Below, in pieces: positions 43,686 through 53,631 of a DNA stretch of 64,000 nucleotides. The stretch's first letter is position 1. Each line of letters starts with the position of its first letter. This DNA comes from Halomonas sp. GTDB lineage: Bacteria > Pseudomonadota > Gammaproteobacteria > Pseudomonadales > Halomonadaceae. Below the pieces are notes generated by a model. It was not told the DNA's origin, ran no database searches, and saw only the letters and a list, made by a program, of their open reading frames with translations. Both the position numbers and the translations under genes were made by a program. The stretch covers positions 1-64,000 of the forward strand of contig NZ_JAFIFK010000024.1 of assembly GCF_020832045.1 (NCBI RefSeq). The letters run 5' to 3'.

Positions 43686-44198
43686 TCAGGCGGATTGCAT
43701 CTGCTTGTGACGCTTCTGCATCTTCTTGAGCACCCGGTCGCGCTTCAGTGGCGAAAGATAGTCGACGAACAGCACGCCTTCGAGATGGTCGTACTCATGC
43801 TGGATACAGTGGGCCAGCAGGCCGTCTGCCTCGAGCTCGTAGGGCTTGCCGTCACGATCCATCGCCTTAAGGTGAACCTTAAGTGCGCGCGGCACCTCGG
43901 CATAGTATTCGGGAATCGACAGGCACCCCTCGGACATCAGCTCACGTGCCTCGCCGATAGGCGTGTACGCCGGATTGATCAGCACCAGGGGGCTTGAGCG
44001 TTGGTCGCTGACGTCCATCACGATCACGCGACGGTGCACGTCCACTTGGGTGGCCGCAAGGCCGATGCCGGAAGCGTCGTACATGGTTTCGAGCATGTCA
44101 TCGACAAGCCGGCGTACCTCGTCGTCAACCGCTTCGACCGGTGCTGCCTTGGTACGCAGCCGCTCGTCGGGAAATTCGAGGATAGTCAATTTGGCCAT
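43686..44198 (-). CDS. def: Peptide deformylase
   Basis: Fe(II) hydrolase that removes the formyl group from nascent proteins. 170 residues with the three family motifs: GIGLAATQ (44-51), EGCLS with metal ligand C92, and HEYDH with H134, E135 and H138. The basic C-terminal tail ([10 protein letters not shown]) is usual for Gram-negative enzymes. It diverges from the LysM gene across a 191-bp region. It heads def-fmt-rsmB. Confidence 0.97.
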   Translation of the reverse strand: MAKLTILEFPDERLRTKAAPVEAVDDEVRRLVDDMLETMYDASGIGLAATQVDVHRRVIVMDVSDQRSSPLVLINPAYTPIGEARELMSEGCLSIPEYYAEVPRALKVHLKAMDRDGKPYELEADGLLAHCIQHEYDHLEGVLFVDYLSPLKRDRVLKKMQKRHKQMQSA

Positions 44199-44389
44199 GG
44201 CGTTGTAACCACCGTTATGCTGTCATTCGGGAATTGCCCCTATTCTAGGGGCCAGCAGGCCAGGGTGAAACTGCTGGCGCGCATATCAATTCAATAGTAT
44301 TGGACTATAACATGGCACGTCGGTTCCGGCGTGGCGCGGGCTTCGAGAGGGTTGGCGCGAAGGGCAGGTATGGGGCAGGGGGAAGGGGA

Positions 44390-45493
44390 ATGAACAGCAA
44401 GATCAAGCGGCGGACAGGTGCGCCGCTGAAGAAGATGCTGGCATGGATTGGCGCCGTCGTGCTGCTGCTGGCGGCGACACTGGTTCAGGCGCAAAGCCTT
44501 AGCTGGGACCAGGGGCTGCGCAGCGATGCGCCGGATCGCTACACGGTGGTGCGTGGCGACACCTTGTGGCACATCGCCGGACGCTTTCTGCGCCACCCCT
44601 GGCAATGGCCCGAGGTGTGGCAGGTCAACCCTCAGATTCGCAACCCGCACCTGATCTACCCTGGCGACGTGATCTATCTCTACGACTGCAATGGCCGCCC
44701 TTGCCTGGGGCTCGAGCGAGGTCAGGGCGCGGTGCGGCTTTCGCCCGAGGTGCGTCGCATCCCGGTGCGCGAGGCGATCGAGCCTATCCCCCTCGATACG
44801 GTCCGTCATTTCCTGCGCGATCATCGGGTCATCGACGACCCCGAGGCACTCGATGAGTTGGCCTATGTCGTGGCAGGCGACGACCGGCGCATTATCAGCG
44901 GAGCCGGAGATCGTATCTACGCCCGCGGCGAGTTGCAGCGCGGGAATCGCTACGGCATCTACCGGCTGGGTGAGCGCTACCACGACGCAGCCACCGGCGA
45001 GCTGCTGGGTCTGGAGCTGATCGGCATCGGTCGAGCCCGCGCCGAGCGCAGCGAGGACGGTATCGCGGTCATGGAGTTGCTTTCCGCCAACCAGGAAGTT
45101 CGCAACGACGATATCGTGATGCCGCTGGAGGAGCGCGAGCTAACCAGCGAGTTCATGCCGCGAGCGCCGGATGCCGACGTCCAGGGCACCATCCTGGCGG
45201 TGCCCGGTGGCGTACGCTTCATCGGTCGGCTGCAGGTGGTGGCCGTCGATCGGGGACGGCGCGATGGGCTCGAGACGGGCCATGTGCTCGAGGTCGAGCA
45301 GCAGGGCGAGCGGGTAGTCGACCCGCGTACCGGCGAGTCGCTGCGCTTGCCCGGCACCGATGCCGGCCTGATCATGATCTTTCGACCCTACGACAAGGTC
45401 AGCTATGGCCTGGTGATGCAGGCAACCCGCGCTCTCGAGGTTGGCGATCGCGTTCATAACCCCCGGCGTGGGGTGGGGGTGGCGCAGCGGTGA
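44390..45493 (+). CDS. tsaP: LysM-domain periplasmic protein, TsaP-like
   Basis: 367 residues. Signal peptide or anchor at about 14-35 (LLLAATLVQAQ), then a LysM domain (about 48-100; YTVVRGDTLWHIAGRFL, NPHLIYPGDVIYL) that binds peptidoglycan. The C-terminal part resembles TsaP, which links the type IV pilus secretin PilQ to the wall. Position between def and dprA equals Pseudomonas PA0020. The start at 44390 has a GGAAGGGG site immediately upstream, rather close; the ATG at 44300 would add a basic extension. It overlaps dprA by four bases. Confidence 0.83.
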   Translation: MNSKIKRRTGAPLKKMLAWIGAVVLLLAATLVQAQSLSWDQGLRSDAPDRYTVVRGDTLWHIAGRFLRHPWQWPEVWQVNPQIRNPHLIYPGDVIYLYDCNGRPCLGLERGQGAVRLSPEVRRIPVREAIEPIPLDTVRHFLRDHRVIDDPEALDELAYVVAGDDRRIISGAGDRIYARGELQRGNRYGIYRLGERYHDAATGELLGLELIGIGRARAERSEDGIAVMELLSANQEVRNDDIVMPLEERELTSEFMPRAPDADVQGTILAVPGGVRFIGRLQVVAVDRGRRDGLETGHVLEVEQQGERVVDPRTGESLRLPGTDAGLIMIFRPYDKVSYGLVMQATRALEVGDRVHNPRRGVGVAQR

Positions 45494-46635
45494 GCAGAGG
45501 AGAGCCCGCACCAGGCTTGCCGGAGTGGCTGGCATTGACCAAGCTGCCGGGCGTGGGCCCGGCGAAGTTGACCGAAATCGCCTCTGCCGCTCCGGCGTGG
45601 CCCTCCGGATGGCTGGCAAGGCTGCCGCGGCAGGCGGCCACCATGCTGCGGCTATGGCTCGATCATCCGAGCCGCAGCCCGCTGAGCCAGGCGGTAAAGG
45701 CCGATCTGGCCTGGCTTGCGGCCACGCCCCAGCGGCATCTGCTCTATCCGGGGCATGCCGCCTGGCCCGCACTGCTGGAACAGATCGGCGACCCGCCGCC
45801 GCTGCTTTGGGCCTTGGGCGATCTGGCTGCACTCGAGCCACCCGGGATTGCCATTGTCGGCTCGCGCCGACCCACACGCGATGGGCTTTCCAATGCCGCT
45901 GCCTTTGGCCGGGAGCTGGCCAGCCGCGACTGGTGTGTGGTCAGCGGCATGGCACTTGGCGTCGATGGAGCCGCCCAGCAGGCCGCGCTGGAGGCCGGCG
46001 GGCGCAGCGTGGCGGTGCTAGGCTGTGGCGTCGATGTCGTCTATCCGCCGCGCCATGCGCGGCTCTACCAGCAGCTGCTCGATCACGGCGGGCTGATCCT
46101 CTCCGAACACCCGCCTGGCACCCCGGCACGGCCTGGCTTCTTTCCGCGACGCAACCGCATCGTCACCGGGCTATCGCTGGGTGTGCTGGTGGTGGAGGCT
46201 ACCGAGAAGAGCGGTTCCCTGGTCAGTGCACGGCTGGCCATGGAGCAGAACCGCGAAGTCTTTGCGCTGCCCGGTTCGATCAACAACCCTCAGGCAAGGG
46301 GCTGCCTGCAGCTGATTCGTCAGGGCGCGGTGCTGGTACGCCACGTCGATGACATGCTTGAGGAGCTCAGCCATTGGGCGGTTGCGGCAGCATTGGCGGC
46401 CCCCGCTGCCACGCCCCTTGTATCCCCGAGCGCAGGCGCTCCCACAAGCGAGGGGGCTGCCACGGTCGATCCGCTGCTGCGCTGGCTCAGCGATTCTCCC
46501 TCTCCCCTGGATGCACTGGTCAACCTCACGGGGCTTGCCGTACCCGACTGCCAGCGGCGTCTGCTGGAACTCGAGCTGGAGGGCCGCGTCGCTCAGGCTC
46601 CCGGCGGCTGGGTGCGCCTGCGTGAGAACGCCTGA
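45490..46635 (+). CDS. dprA: DNA-processing protein DprA (Smf)
   Basis: Loads RecA on incoming single-stranded DNA in natural transformation. 381 residues. The Rossmann-like core has AIVGSRRPTRDGL (about 119-131), SGMALGVDGAAQQAALEAGG (about 152-171), VAVLGCGVDVVYPPRH and FPRRNRIVTGLS. A winged-helix (DprA-WH) closes the protein after residue 330. The linker between core and WH (about 305-325) is encoded by a REP-like palindrome. Start GTG at 45490 overlaps the tsaP stop. Confidence 0.94.
   Translation: MSRGEPAPGLPEWLALTKLPGVGPAKLTEIASAAPAWPSGWLARLPRQAATMLRLWLDHPSRSPLSQAVKADLAWLAATPQRHLLYPGHAAWPALLEQIGDPPPLLWALGDLAALEPPGIAIVGSRRPTRDGLSNAAAFGRELASRDWCVVSGMALGVDGAAQQAALEAGGRSVAVLGCGVDVVYPPRHARLYQQLLDHGGLILSEHPPGTPARPGFFPRRNRIVTGLSLGVLVVEATEKSGSLVSARLAMEQNREVFALPGSINNPQARGCLQLIRQGAVLVRHVDDMLEELSHWAVAAALAAPAATPLVSPSAGAPTSEGAATVDPLLRWLSDSPSPLDALVNLTGLAVPDCQRRLLELELEGRVAQAPGGWVRLRENA
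46414..46456. repeat. REP-like palindrome inside dprA
   Basis: GAGCGC (46428-46433) and GCGCTC (46436-46441) form a perfect core with AG between. CTTGT (46417-46421) pairs with ACAAG (46444-46448) outside it, and CCCC with GGGG beyond. On the minus strand it contains TGTGGGAGCGCCTGCGCTC, which closely resembles the common Pseudomonas/Halomonas REP unit. It is in frame in dprA. Confidence 0.75.
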
Positions 46636-46715
46636 GCGTGTTAGCATCCGAGGCCTTTCCGTATCGCTGCGGCCGCCTGCCGTGACCGGCGCCGCTCTGC
46701 AGGAGAATCGAGAAC

Positions 46716-47267
46716 GTGGTTGATACACTTGATGCCGTCGTTGCCGCGTTGCGTGCCGGCGGTGTGATCGCCTATCCCACCGAAGGCGTGTGGGGACTGG
46801 GCTGCGATCCCGACAACGACGAGGCGGTGGCCCGCCTGCTGCGGCTGAAGGAGCGCGATCCGGCCAAGGGCCTGATCCTGATTGCCGCCTCGATCGAACA
46901 GTTCGCGCCATGGCTGGTTGGTCTACCGCCGGAGCTGCATGCACCCCTGGTCGCCAGCTGGCCGGGACCCAACACCTGGCTGGTGCCGGACAACGGTCGC
47001 ACCCGCCCCCTGGTGCGTGGGGCCCACGAATGCGTCGCCCTGAGAGTCAGCGACCATTCGGGGGTCGTTGCGCTGTGCCAGGCCTTTGGTGGACCGCTCG
47101 TCTCGACTTCGGCCAACAAGGCCAGCGAACCCTCGGCCATGAGTGCCGCGCAAGTTCGCGAGATCTTCGGAGACGAACTCGACGCCATCGTCGAGGGGGA
47201 GCTGGGTGGGCTCGACCGGCCCAGCACCATCCGCGATTTACGCAGCGGCCGGGTGCTGAGAGCCTGA
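46716..47267 (+). CDS. tsaC: Threonylcarbamoyl-AMP synthase (YrdC/Sua5 family)
   Basis: Makes threonylcarbamoyl-AMP from Thr, bicarbonate and ATP for t6A37 of tRNA; the product is later cyclised by TcdA, also in this window. 183 residues, a single YrdC domain: GVIAYPTEGVWGLGCDP (about 14-30), RLKERDPAKGLILIAAS (about 44-60) and SAGLVSTSANK-type PLVSTSANKASEPS (about 126-139). No Sua5 C-terminal domain, as usual for TsaC. Start GTG at 46716 with CAGGAG upstream. Confidence 0.95.
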   Translation: MVDTLDAVVAALRAGGVIAYPTEGVWGLGCDPDNDEAVARLLRLKERDPAKGLILIAASIEQFAPWLVGLPPELHAPLVASWPGPNTWLVPDNGRTRPLVRGAHECVALRVSDHSGVVALCQAFGGPLVSTSANKASEPSAMSAAQVREIFGDELDAIVEGELGGLDRPSTIRDLRSGRVLRA

Positions 47268-47322
47268 GGGCGGCGACCCGCGTCCACGGCCTGTCAGTAG
47301 CCTGGGCGCATACCTCGTATGA

Positions 47323-49091
<1,769 letters not shown>

Positions 49092-49093
<2 letters not shown>

Positions 49094-49132
49094 CGTTGAA
49101 GCGCTGGGTTGACAGCTTCAACGCTGCTTTCT
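49092..49132 (+). terminator. Terminator at the end of aroE
   Basis: AGCGTTGAAGC (49092-49102) pairs perfectly with GCTTCAACGCT (49115-49125) across a 12-base loop, followed by GCTTTCT. The stem begins within the aroE stop codon. Confidence 0.7.
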
Positions 49133-49147
49133 AGGGTTGTTTGGAGA

Positions 49148-49191
49148 TATTCATGCCAGGTTGAGTATCTGACATGAATAACAACTACAAT
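49148..49191 (+). promoter_or_regulatory. Inverted repeat and promoter-like sequence before the permuted binding protein
   Basis: TATTCATG (49148-49155) and CATGAATA (49173-49180) form a perfect 8-bp inverted repeat with a 17-bp centre. TTGAGT (49161-49166) and TACAAT (49186-49191) could be -35 and -10, though their spacing of 19 bp is long. Possible regulator site; GAGGAAAA follows before the start. Confidence 0.4.
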
Positions 49192-49205
49192 CCGAGGAAA
49201 ATTTA

Positions 49206-50825
49206 GTGAATAACAAGATCAGGGCCGGAGTGCCCGGCAAGGTAGTTACCGCAGCAGTGAGTCTGGGATTGATGGTGGCGAGCGGGCAGGCGTTGTCCCA
49301 GCAGCGCGTCGCTTCCATCGACCTGATGACCACCACCGAATCCTACGATCCCATCCGCTATGAAGCCGCCTTCATCATCGCCGAGCGCTGGCGAGAGCTG
49401 GGCTTCGAGGTCAACGTTCAGCCCACCGAGTTCAGCACCGCGCTTGAGCGTTTCTACGACCAGCAGGACTTCGACGCCACCATCCTGGGCTGGAGCGGGC
49501 GCACCGATCGTCTCGATCCGCAGTTCTTCCTAAGCACTCTCGATTCGCGCCAGTCCAACCCCGGCGGCAACAACCCGGGAGGCTACGAGAATCCGGAGTT
49601 CGACGCGCTGTTCGACCAGCAGTCCCAGGCCTTCGACATGGACGAGCGGCAGCGCATCGTTCATCAGATGCAGGAGCTCTACAAGCCTGACGCACCGCTG
49701 GTGGTGCTGTTTCATCGCGACGAGGTGGTGGCCTTCAATCACGACGCCTTCGAAGGCATCAACCCGATGGCGGGCGAGGGGCTTTACAGCGAATGGGGTC
49801 CCATGGAGGCGCGGCCGGTAGGCGATCGTTCCACCCTGCGTATCGGCGGGCCCCAGGAGCCGGACAATCTCAACCCGCTGGCGTCCACCTCGGTGTGGGG
49901 CTGGAAGTGGATGCGTCTCTACTACGACCGTTTGGTGCGCCTATCCGCCGACGTGGAGCCGCTACCCTGGGCCGCCGAGTCGGTGGACCAGGTGGACGAC
50001 ACCACCATCGCCGTGACCCTGCGCGAGGGCATGACCTTTCATGACGGCGAACCGCTCACCGCCGAGGACGTCGCCTTCACCTGGAACTACTATCTCGACC
50101 AGGACTATAGCTACTTCAATTCCTATCTGGATGCGCTGGAACGTGCCGAACAGGTCGACGAGCGCACCGTGCACTTCCATCTGAGCGAACCGTCGGCCTC
50201 TTTCGCCAGCATCTCGCTGTCGCAGATCCCGATCCTGCCCAAGCACCTGTGGGAGGAGATCGAGGATGCCTCCACGCTAGCGCCAGGGCAGATCCCCACC
50301 ACCGGTTCCGGGCCCTTCGTACACGAGCGTTTCGACCGCGGCGAGTTCATGGCGCTAAGCAAGTTCGAGGATCACTTCCACGCCGATGAGATCGCCGTCG
50401 ACGGCGTCGAGTTCATCATCTATGCCGACATGGAAGGGGTCTATACCGGCCTGCAGACCGGCCAGATCGACGTCACCGCCTGGCGCATGGAGCCCGGCCA
50501 GATCGGCCTGGCCGAGGGCGAGGATCACCTCACCGTGGTCAACGTGCCCGACTTCGGCTACTTCCACATGACATACAACCTGCGCCGCGAGCCGTTCGAC
50601 GACCGTGCCGTGCGCCGTGCCCTGACCATGGCCACCGATCGCGAGCGCATGGTCAACGTGCTGCTGGATGGTCGTGGGGAGGTGGGTTCCAGCGTGATCG
50701 CGCCGGTCAACACCTTCTGGAACGATCCCTTCGTCGAGCGCTTCGACTTCGACATGGATGCCGCCCGAGCAGAGCTGGAAGAGGCCGGTTACTCCTGGGA
50801 CGACGAAGGCCGCCTGGTCAGATAA
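49206..50825 (+). CDS. Circularly permuted dipeptide-type (SBP_bac_5) substrate-binding protein
   Basis: 539 residues with a signal peptide (1-31, cleavage near QALS-QQ). Residues 34-190 match what is normally the C-terminal part of DppA-like proteins: AERWRELGFEVNVQ, DATILGWSGRTD, then NPEFDALFDQQ and the MQELYKPDAPLVVLFH helix-strand. Residues 209-539 match the normal N-terminal and middle parts: LRIGGPQEPDNLNPL, LREGMTFHDGEPLTAEDVAF, GSGPFV, then AVRRALTMATDRERMV and a final ELEEAGYSWDDEG, the point where ordinary family members continue. The order is thus permuted, with no duplication or loss seen. Substrate unknown, presumably a peptide-like or oligomeric ligand. Confidence 0.85.
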   Translation: MNNKIRAGVPGKVVTAAVSLGLMVASGQALSQQRVASIDLMTTTESYDPIRYEAAFIIAERWRELGFEVNVQPTEFSTALERFYDQQDFDATILGWSGRTDRLDPQFFLSTLDSRQSNPGGNNPGGYENPEFDALFDQQSQAFDMDERQRIVHQMQELYKPDAPLVVLFHRDEVVAFNHDAFEGINPMAGEGLYSEWGPMEARPVGDRSTLRIGGPQEPDNLNPLASTSVWGWKWMRLYYDRLVRLSADVEPLPWAAESVDQVDDTTIAVTLREGMTFHDGEPLTAEDVAFTWNYYLDQDYSYFNSYLDALERAEQVDERTVHFHLSEPSASFASISLSQIPILPKHLWEEIEDASTLAPGQIPTTGSGPFVHERFDRGEFMALSKFEDHFHADEIAVDGVEFIIYADMEGVYTGLQTGQIDVTAWRMEPGQIGLAEGEDHLTVVNVPDFGYFHMTYNLRREPFDDRAVRRALTMATDRERMVNVLLDGRGEVGSSVIAPVNTFWNDPFVERFDFDMDAARAELEEAGYSWDDEGRLVR

Positions 50826-50911
50826 GCCATTTCCGACCCCGTGCACGAAGCTACCTCTCACCGCCCACAAGGCGGTGAGAGGATGCGTCAGCCGTTTACA
50901 GCGAGCCTTCC

Positions 50912-51892
50912 ATGTCGTCACGCAGAAGTTACTTGATTCGCCGTGTGCTGCACGGCTTGATGGCGCTGTTCATCATCGCCACGATGCTCTTCTTCTTGTT
51001 CCGCTTGGGCCTGCCCGACCCCACCGCCGCCTTGATCACCGAGGGGCTGAGTCCCGACGAGCGCGAGCGCATTCGCGCCAGCTTCGGTCTCGACCGGCCG
51101 ATCTGGGAGCAGTATTTCCTCTATCTCGGCAACATCCTTCAGGGCGATTTCGGCTACTCCTTCCACTACCGGGCGCCGGTGGCCGACATCATCTGGGAGC
51201 GGCTCGGCAACACCATGGTGCTGATGCTGCCGGCCATTGTGCTGGCCTACGCCGTGGGTGTGCCACTGGGGGCCTGGCTCTCCTGGCGTCGCGGCAGCCG
51301 TACCGATACCACAGGGATCTTCGTCGGCCTGATGTTCCGCTCGGCGCCGATGTTCTGGACCGGCATGATCGCCATCCTCGTGTTCGGCATCGCGCTGGGC
51401 TGGCTGCCCACCAGCGGCATGCGCACGCTGCCCTACGAGGCCAGCGGCTTCTTCGACAAGATATTCACCCTCGATTTCCTGCACCACCTGATCCTGCCGG
51501 CGCTGGTGGTGGCGCTCTACTATCTCGGCTCGCCGCTATTGATCATGCGCAACACCATGCTCGAGGTTTACGGCGAGGATTTCATCGAAATGGCCCGCGC
51601 TAAGGGGTTGCCGGAGCGGCGCATCCTCTATGCCCACGCGGCGCGCAATGCGCTGCTGCCGGTGGTGACCCAACTGGCGGTGACCGTGGGACTGGCCGCC
51701 GGTGGCCAGGTGGTGGTGGAAGTGGTGTTCTCCTGGCCGGGGCTTGGCCGCGAGATCCTCAACTCGGTGCGCACCTCGGACTTCCCCCTTGCCCAGGCGA
51801 GCTTCCTGGTGATGGCGGCCTTCGTGGTAACGCTCAACCTGCTGGTGGATATCCTCTACACCTTGCTTGACCCGAGGGTGAGCTTCAAATGA
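50912..51892 (+). CDS. Dipeptide-type ABC transporter permease (DppB-like)
   Basis: 326 residues, ordinary DppB architecture: RRVLHGLMALFIIATMLFFLFRL as TM1 (about 10-32), the periplasmic GLDRPIWEQYFLYLGNILQGDFGYSF block (about 59-84, landmarks GLDRP and GDFGYS), five more TMs, and the EAA loop around MARAKGLPERRILYAHAARNALLPV (about 226-250). Unlike its partner permease it carries no insertion. An 86-bp gap precedes it, and it overlaps the next gene by ATGA. Confidence 0.93.
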   Translation: MSSRRSYLIRRVLHGLMALFIIATMLFFLFRLGLPDPTAALITEGLSPDERERIRASFGLDRPIWEQYFLYLGNILQGDFGYSFHYRAPVADIIWERLGNTMVLMLPAIVLAYAVGVPLGAWLSWRRGSRTDTTGIFVGLMFRSAPMFWTGMIAILVFGIALGWLPTSGMRTLPYEASGFFDKIFTLDFLHHLILPALVVALYYLGSPLLIMRNTMLEVYGEDFIEMARAKGLPERRILYAHAARNALLPVVTQLAVTVGLAAGGQVVVEVVFSWPGLGREILNSVRTSDFPLAQASFLVMAAFVVTLNLLVDILYTLLDPRVSFK

Positions 51893-53631
51893 TCGGATCC
51901 CGCATACTCAAGAGCGCGCAGGAACCGCTGCGCGCGATGATCGGCGATCGCCTCTCCCTGGTCGGAGTCGTGGTGCTGTTGTCGATCATTTGCATGGCGC
52001 TGTTCGCGCCGTTTCTTTCCACCCATGAGCCGCTGGCGGTGAACGAGCGCGAAGAGGGCTCGCTGCTGACGCGCAGCGTCGACGGCGAGCTCACGCGCTG
52101 GGTGCAGCTGCCCGCGCTCGGCGAGCGTACCCTCAACGCGGCGGATTATCGCAACGGCGTTGGCCTGGCCGTGGGGCGTGACGGCGCCACCTGGCGCTAT
52201 CTCGAAGGCGAGTGGCAGGAGCTTGACGCCCCGCTGCCGACGAGCCTGATCGATGTCGCCATCGGCCCCGGCGCTGCCGCGCTTGCCGTTGGTCTGGGCG
52301 GAAGCGTAGCGCTGCTCGACGATGCCGCCAGCGGTAGTGACTGGCAGCTACTGGAGGCGCCGGTTTCGGTTGCGCTGACCGGCGTGGTCTGGCTGGACGA
52401 CACCACGGCACTGCTGGTCGGGGTCGACGAGACGATTCTGCGCCTGGATACCGCCAATGGTGAATTCGAAGCGCTGGAGAGTCCGCTGGGGCGGGGCATG
52501 AGGCTCAATTCGGTGGCGGTGGATGCGGACGGTAGCGCCTGGATGGTGGGCGAACGGGGCCTTACCCTGCGCCTCGACCCGGGCGACGACACTCTGGCGC
52601 TTGAACGTCTGCCTACCAACCGCGACCTGAATCACATTCATCTGGCCGCCAGCGGCCACGGCCTGATCGTCGGCGAGCGGGGCACTCTGCTGGCGCGTAG
52701 CGCCGTGGGCGAGCGTTGGGAGAGCCAGGACTCACCGGACTCCCGCGCCATGCGTGCCGGCTGGGTCACCGACGAAGGCCACGCCTTCGCCGTGGGTCGC
52801 AGCGGCATCGTGTTCGAGCGCGAGGCGGACGAATGGCGCCTGGTGCCCAGCGAAGAGGAACGCCACCTGCGTACCCTGATGGTCACCGATGATGGCTACT
52901 TTGCCCTGGGTTCGGATCGCTTCGTCAATCGCCTGGCGCCGCCTTCCGGCGAGCACTGGTTCGGCACCGACCATCTCGGTCGTGATCTCTACAGCCAGAA
53001 CGTGCACGGTTCGCGCATTGCGCTGCTGGTGGGTTTCATCGGCGCCGCCCTGGTGGTGCTGATCGGGGCCAACGTGGGCCTGATCGCCGGCTACTTCCGC
53101 GGCCGTACCGAGACCGTGCTGATGCGTACGGTCGACGTGATGTACGGCATTCCCTTCGAGCCCTTCGCGCTGATCCTGGTGCTGCTGTTCGAGCCGAGCC
53201 TGTTGATCGTGATACTCGCCGTGTCGCTGCTCACCTGGCGTACCGTGGCGCGGCTGATCCGTTCCCAGGTGCTCAGCCTGCGCGAGCGTCCCTTCGTCAA
53301 GGCGGCGCGGGTGGCGGGCGCCTCGGACCTGCGCATCATGTACCTGCACATCTTCCCCAACGTGATGCCGCTGGTGTTCCTCGAGCTTGCCATCATCGTC
53401 GGCGTGTCGATCATCGCCGAGGCGACGCTCTCCTTCCTCGGCCTGGGGCCGCCCCAGTCGATCTCCTGGGGTGGCATTTTGCATAACGCACGGCTTTCCG
53501 GCGCCTGGCGCGATGCCTGGTGGTGGAACCTGCCGCCGGGGCTGTTCATCATGATCACGGTGCTCTCCGTGTTCTTCATCTCCCGCTCGCTGGAGCTGGT
53601 GGCCAATCCACGACTGAGGGCACGCCGATGA
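51889..53631 (+). CDS. DppC-like permease with a periplasmic seven-repeat beta-propeller insertion
   Basis: 580 residues, against about 300 for DppC. TM1 is at about 22-43. The usual HWFGTDHLGRDLYS motif is displaced to 356-369, followed by the normal core: five TMs and an EAA loop around AARVAGASDLRIMYLHIFPN. The roughly 300 intervening residues (about 50-352) lie in the periplasm and show seven units with a V/L-G turn, often VGxxG, at 95, 134, 177, 220, 261, 302 and 340, mean step 41. The pattern resembles Ycf48/BNR-type propeller blades (for example LIVGERGTLL and FAVGRSGIVF). The insertion might dock the binding protein or bind ligand. Confidence 0.87.
   Translation: MIGSRILKSAQEPLRAMIGDRLSLVGVVVLLSIICMALFAPFLSTHEPLAVNEREEGSLLTRSVDGELTRWVQLPALGERTLNAADYRNGVGLAVGRDGATWRYLEGEWQELDAPLPTSLIDVAIGPGAAALAVGLGGSVALLDDAASGSDWQLLEAPVSVALTGVVWLDDTTALLVGVDETILRLDTANGEFEALESPLGRGMRLNSVAVDADGSAWMVGERGLTLRLDPGDDTLALERLPTNRDLNHIHLAASGHGLIVGERGTLLARSAVGERWESQDSPDSRAMRAGWVTDEGHAFAVGRSGIVFEREADEWRLVPSEEERHLRTLMVTDDGYFALGSDRFVNRLAPPSGEHWFGTDHLGRDLYSQNVHGSRIALLVGFIGAALVVLIGANVGLIAGYFRGRTETVLMRTVDVMYGIPFEPFALILVLLFEPSLLIVILAVSLLTWRTVARLIRSQVLSLRERPFVKAARVAGASDLRIMYLHIFPNVMPLVFLELAIIVGVSIIAEATLSFLGLGPPQSISWGGILHNARLSGAWRDAWWWNLPPGLFIMITVLSVFFISRSLELVANPRLRARR

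Noticed and set aside
44199-44389. Promoter TATAAC at 44306 for the LysM gene
   Set aside because: No acceptable -35 lies at the correct spacing, so I leave the divergent def/tsaP promoters unassigned.
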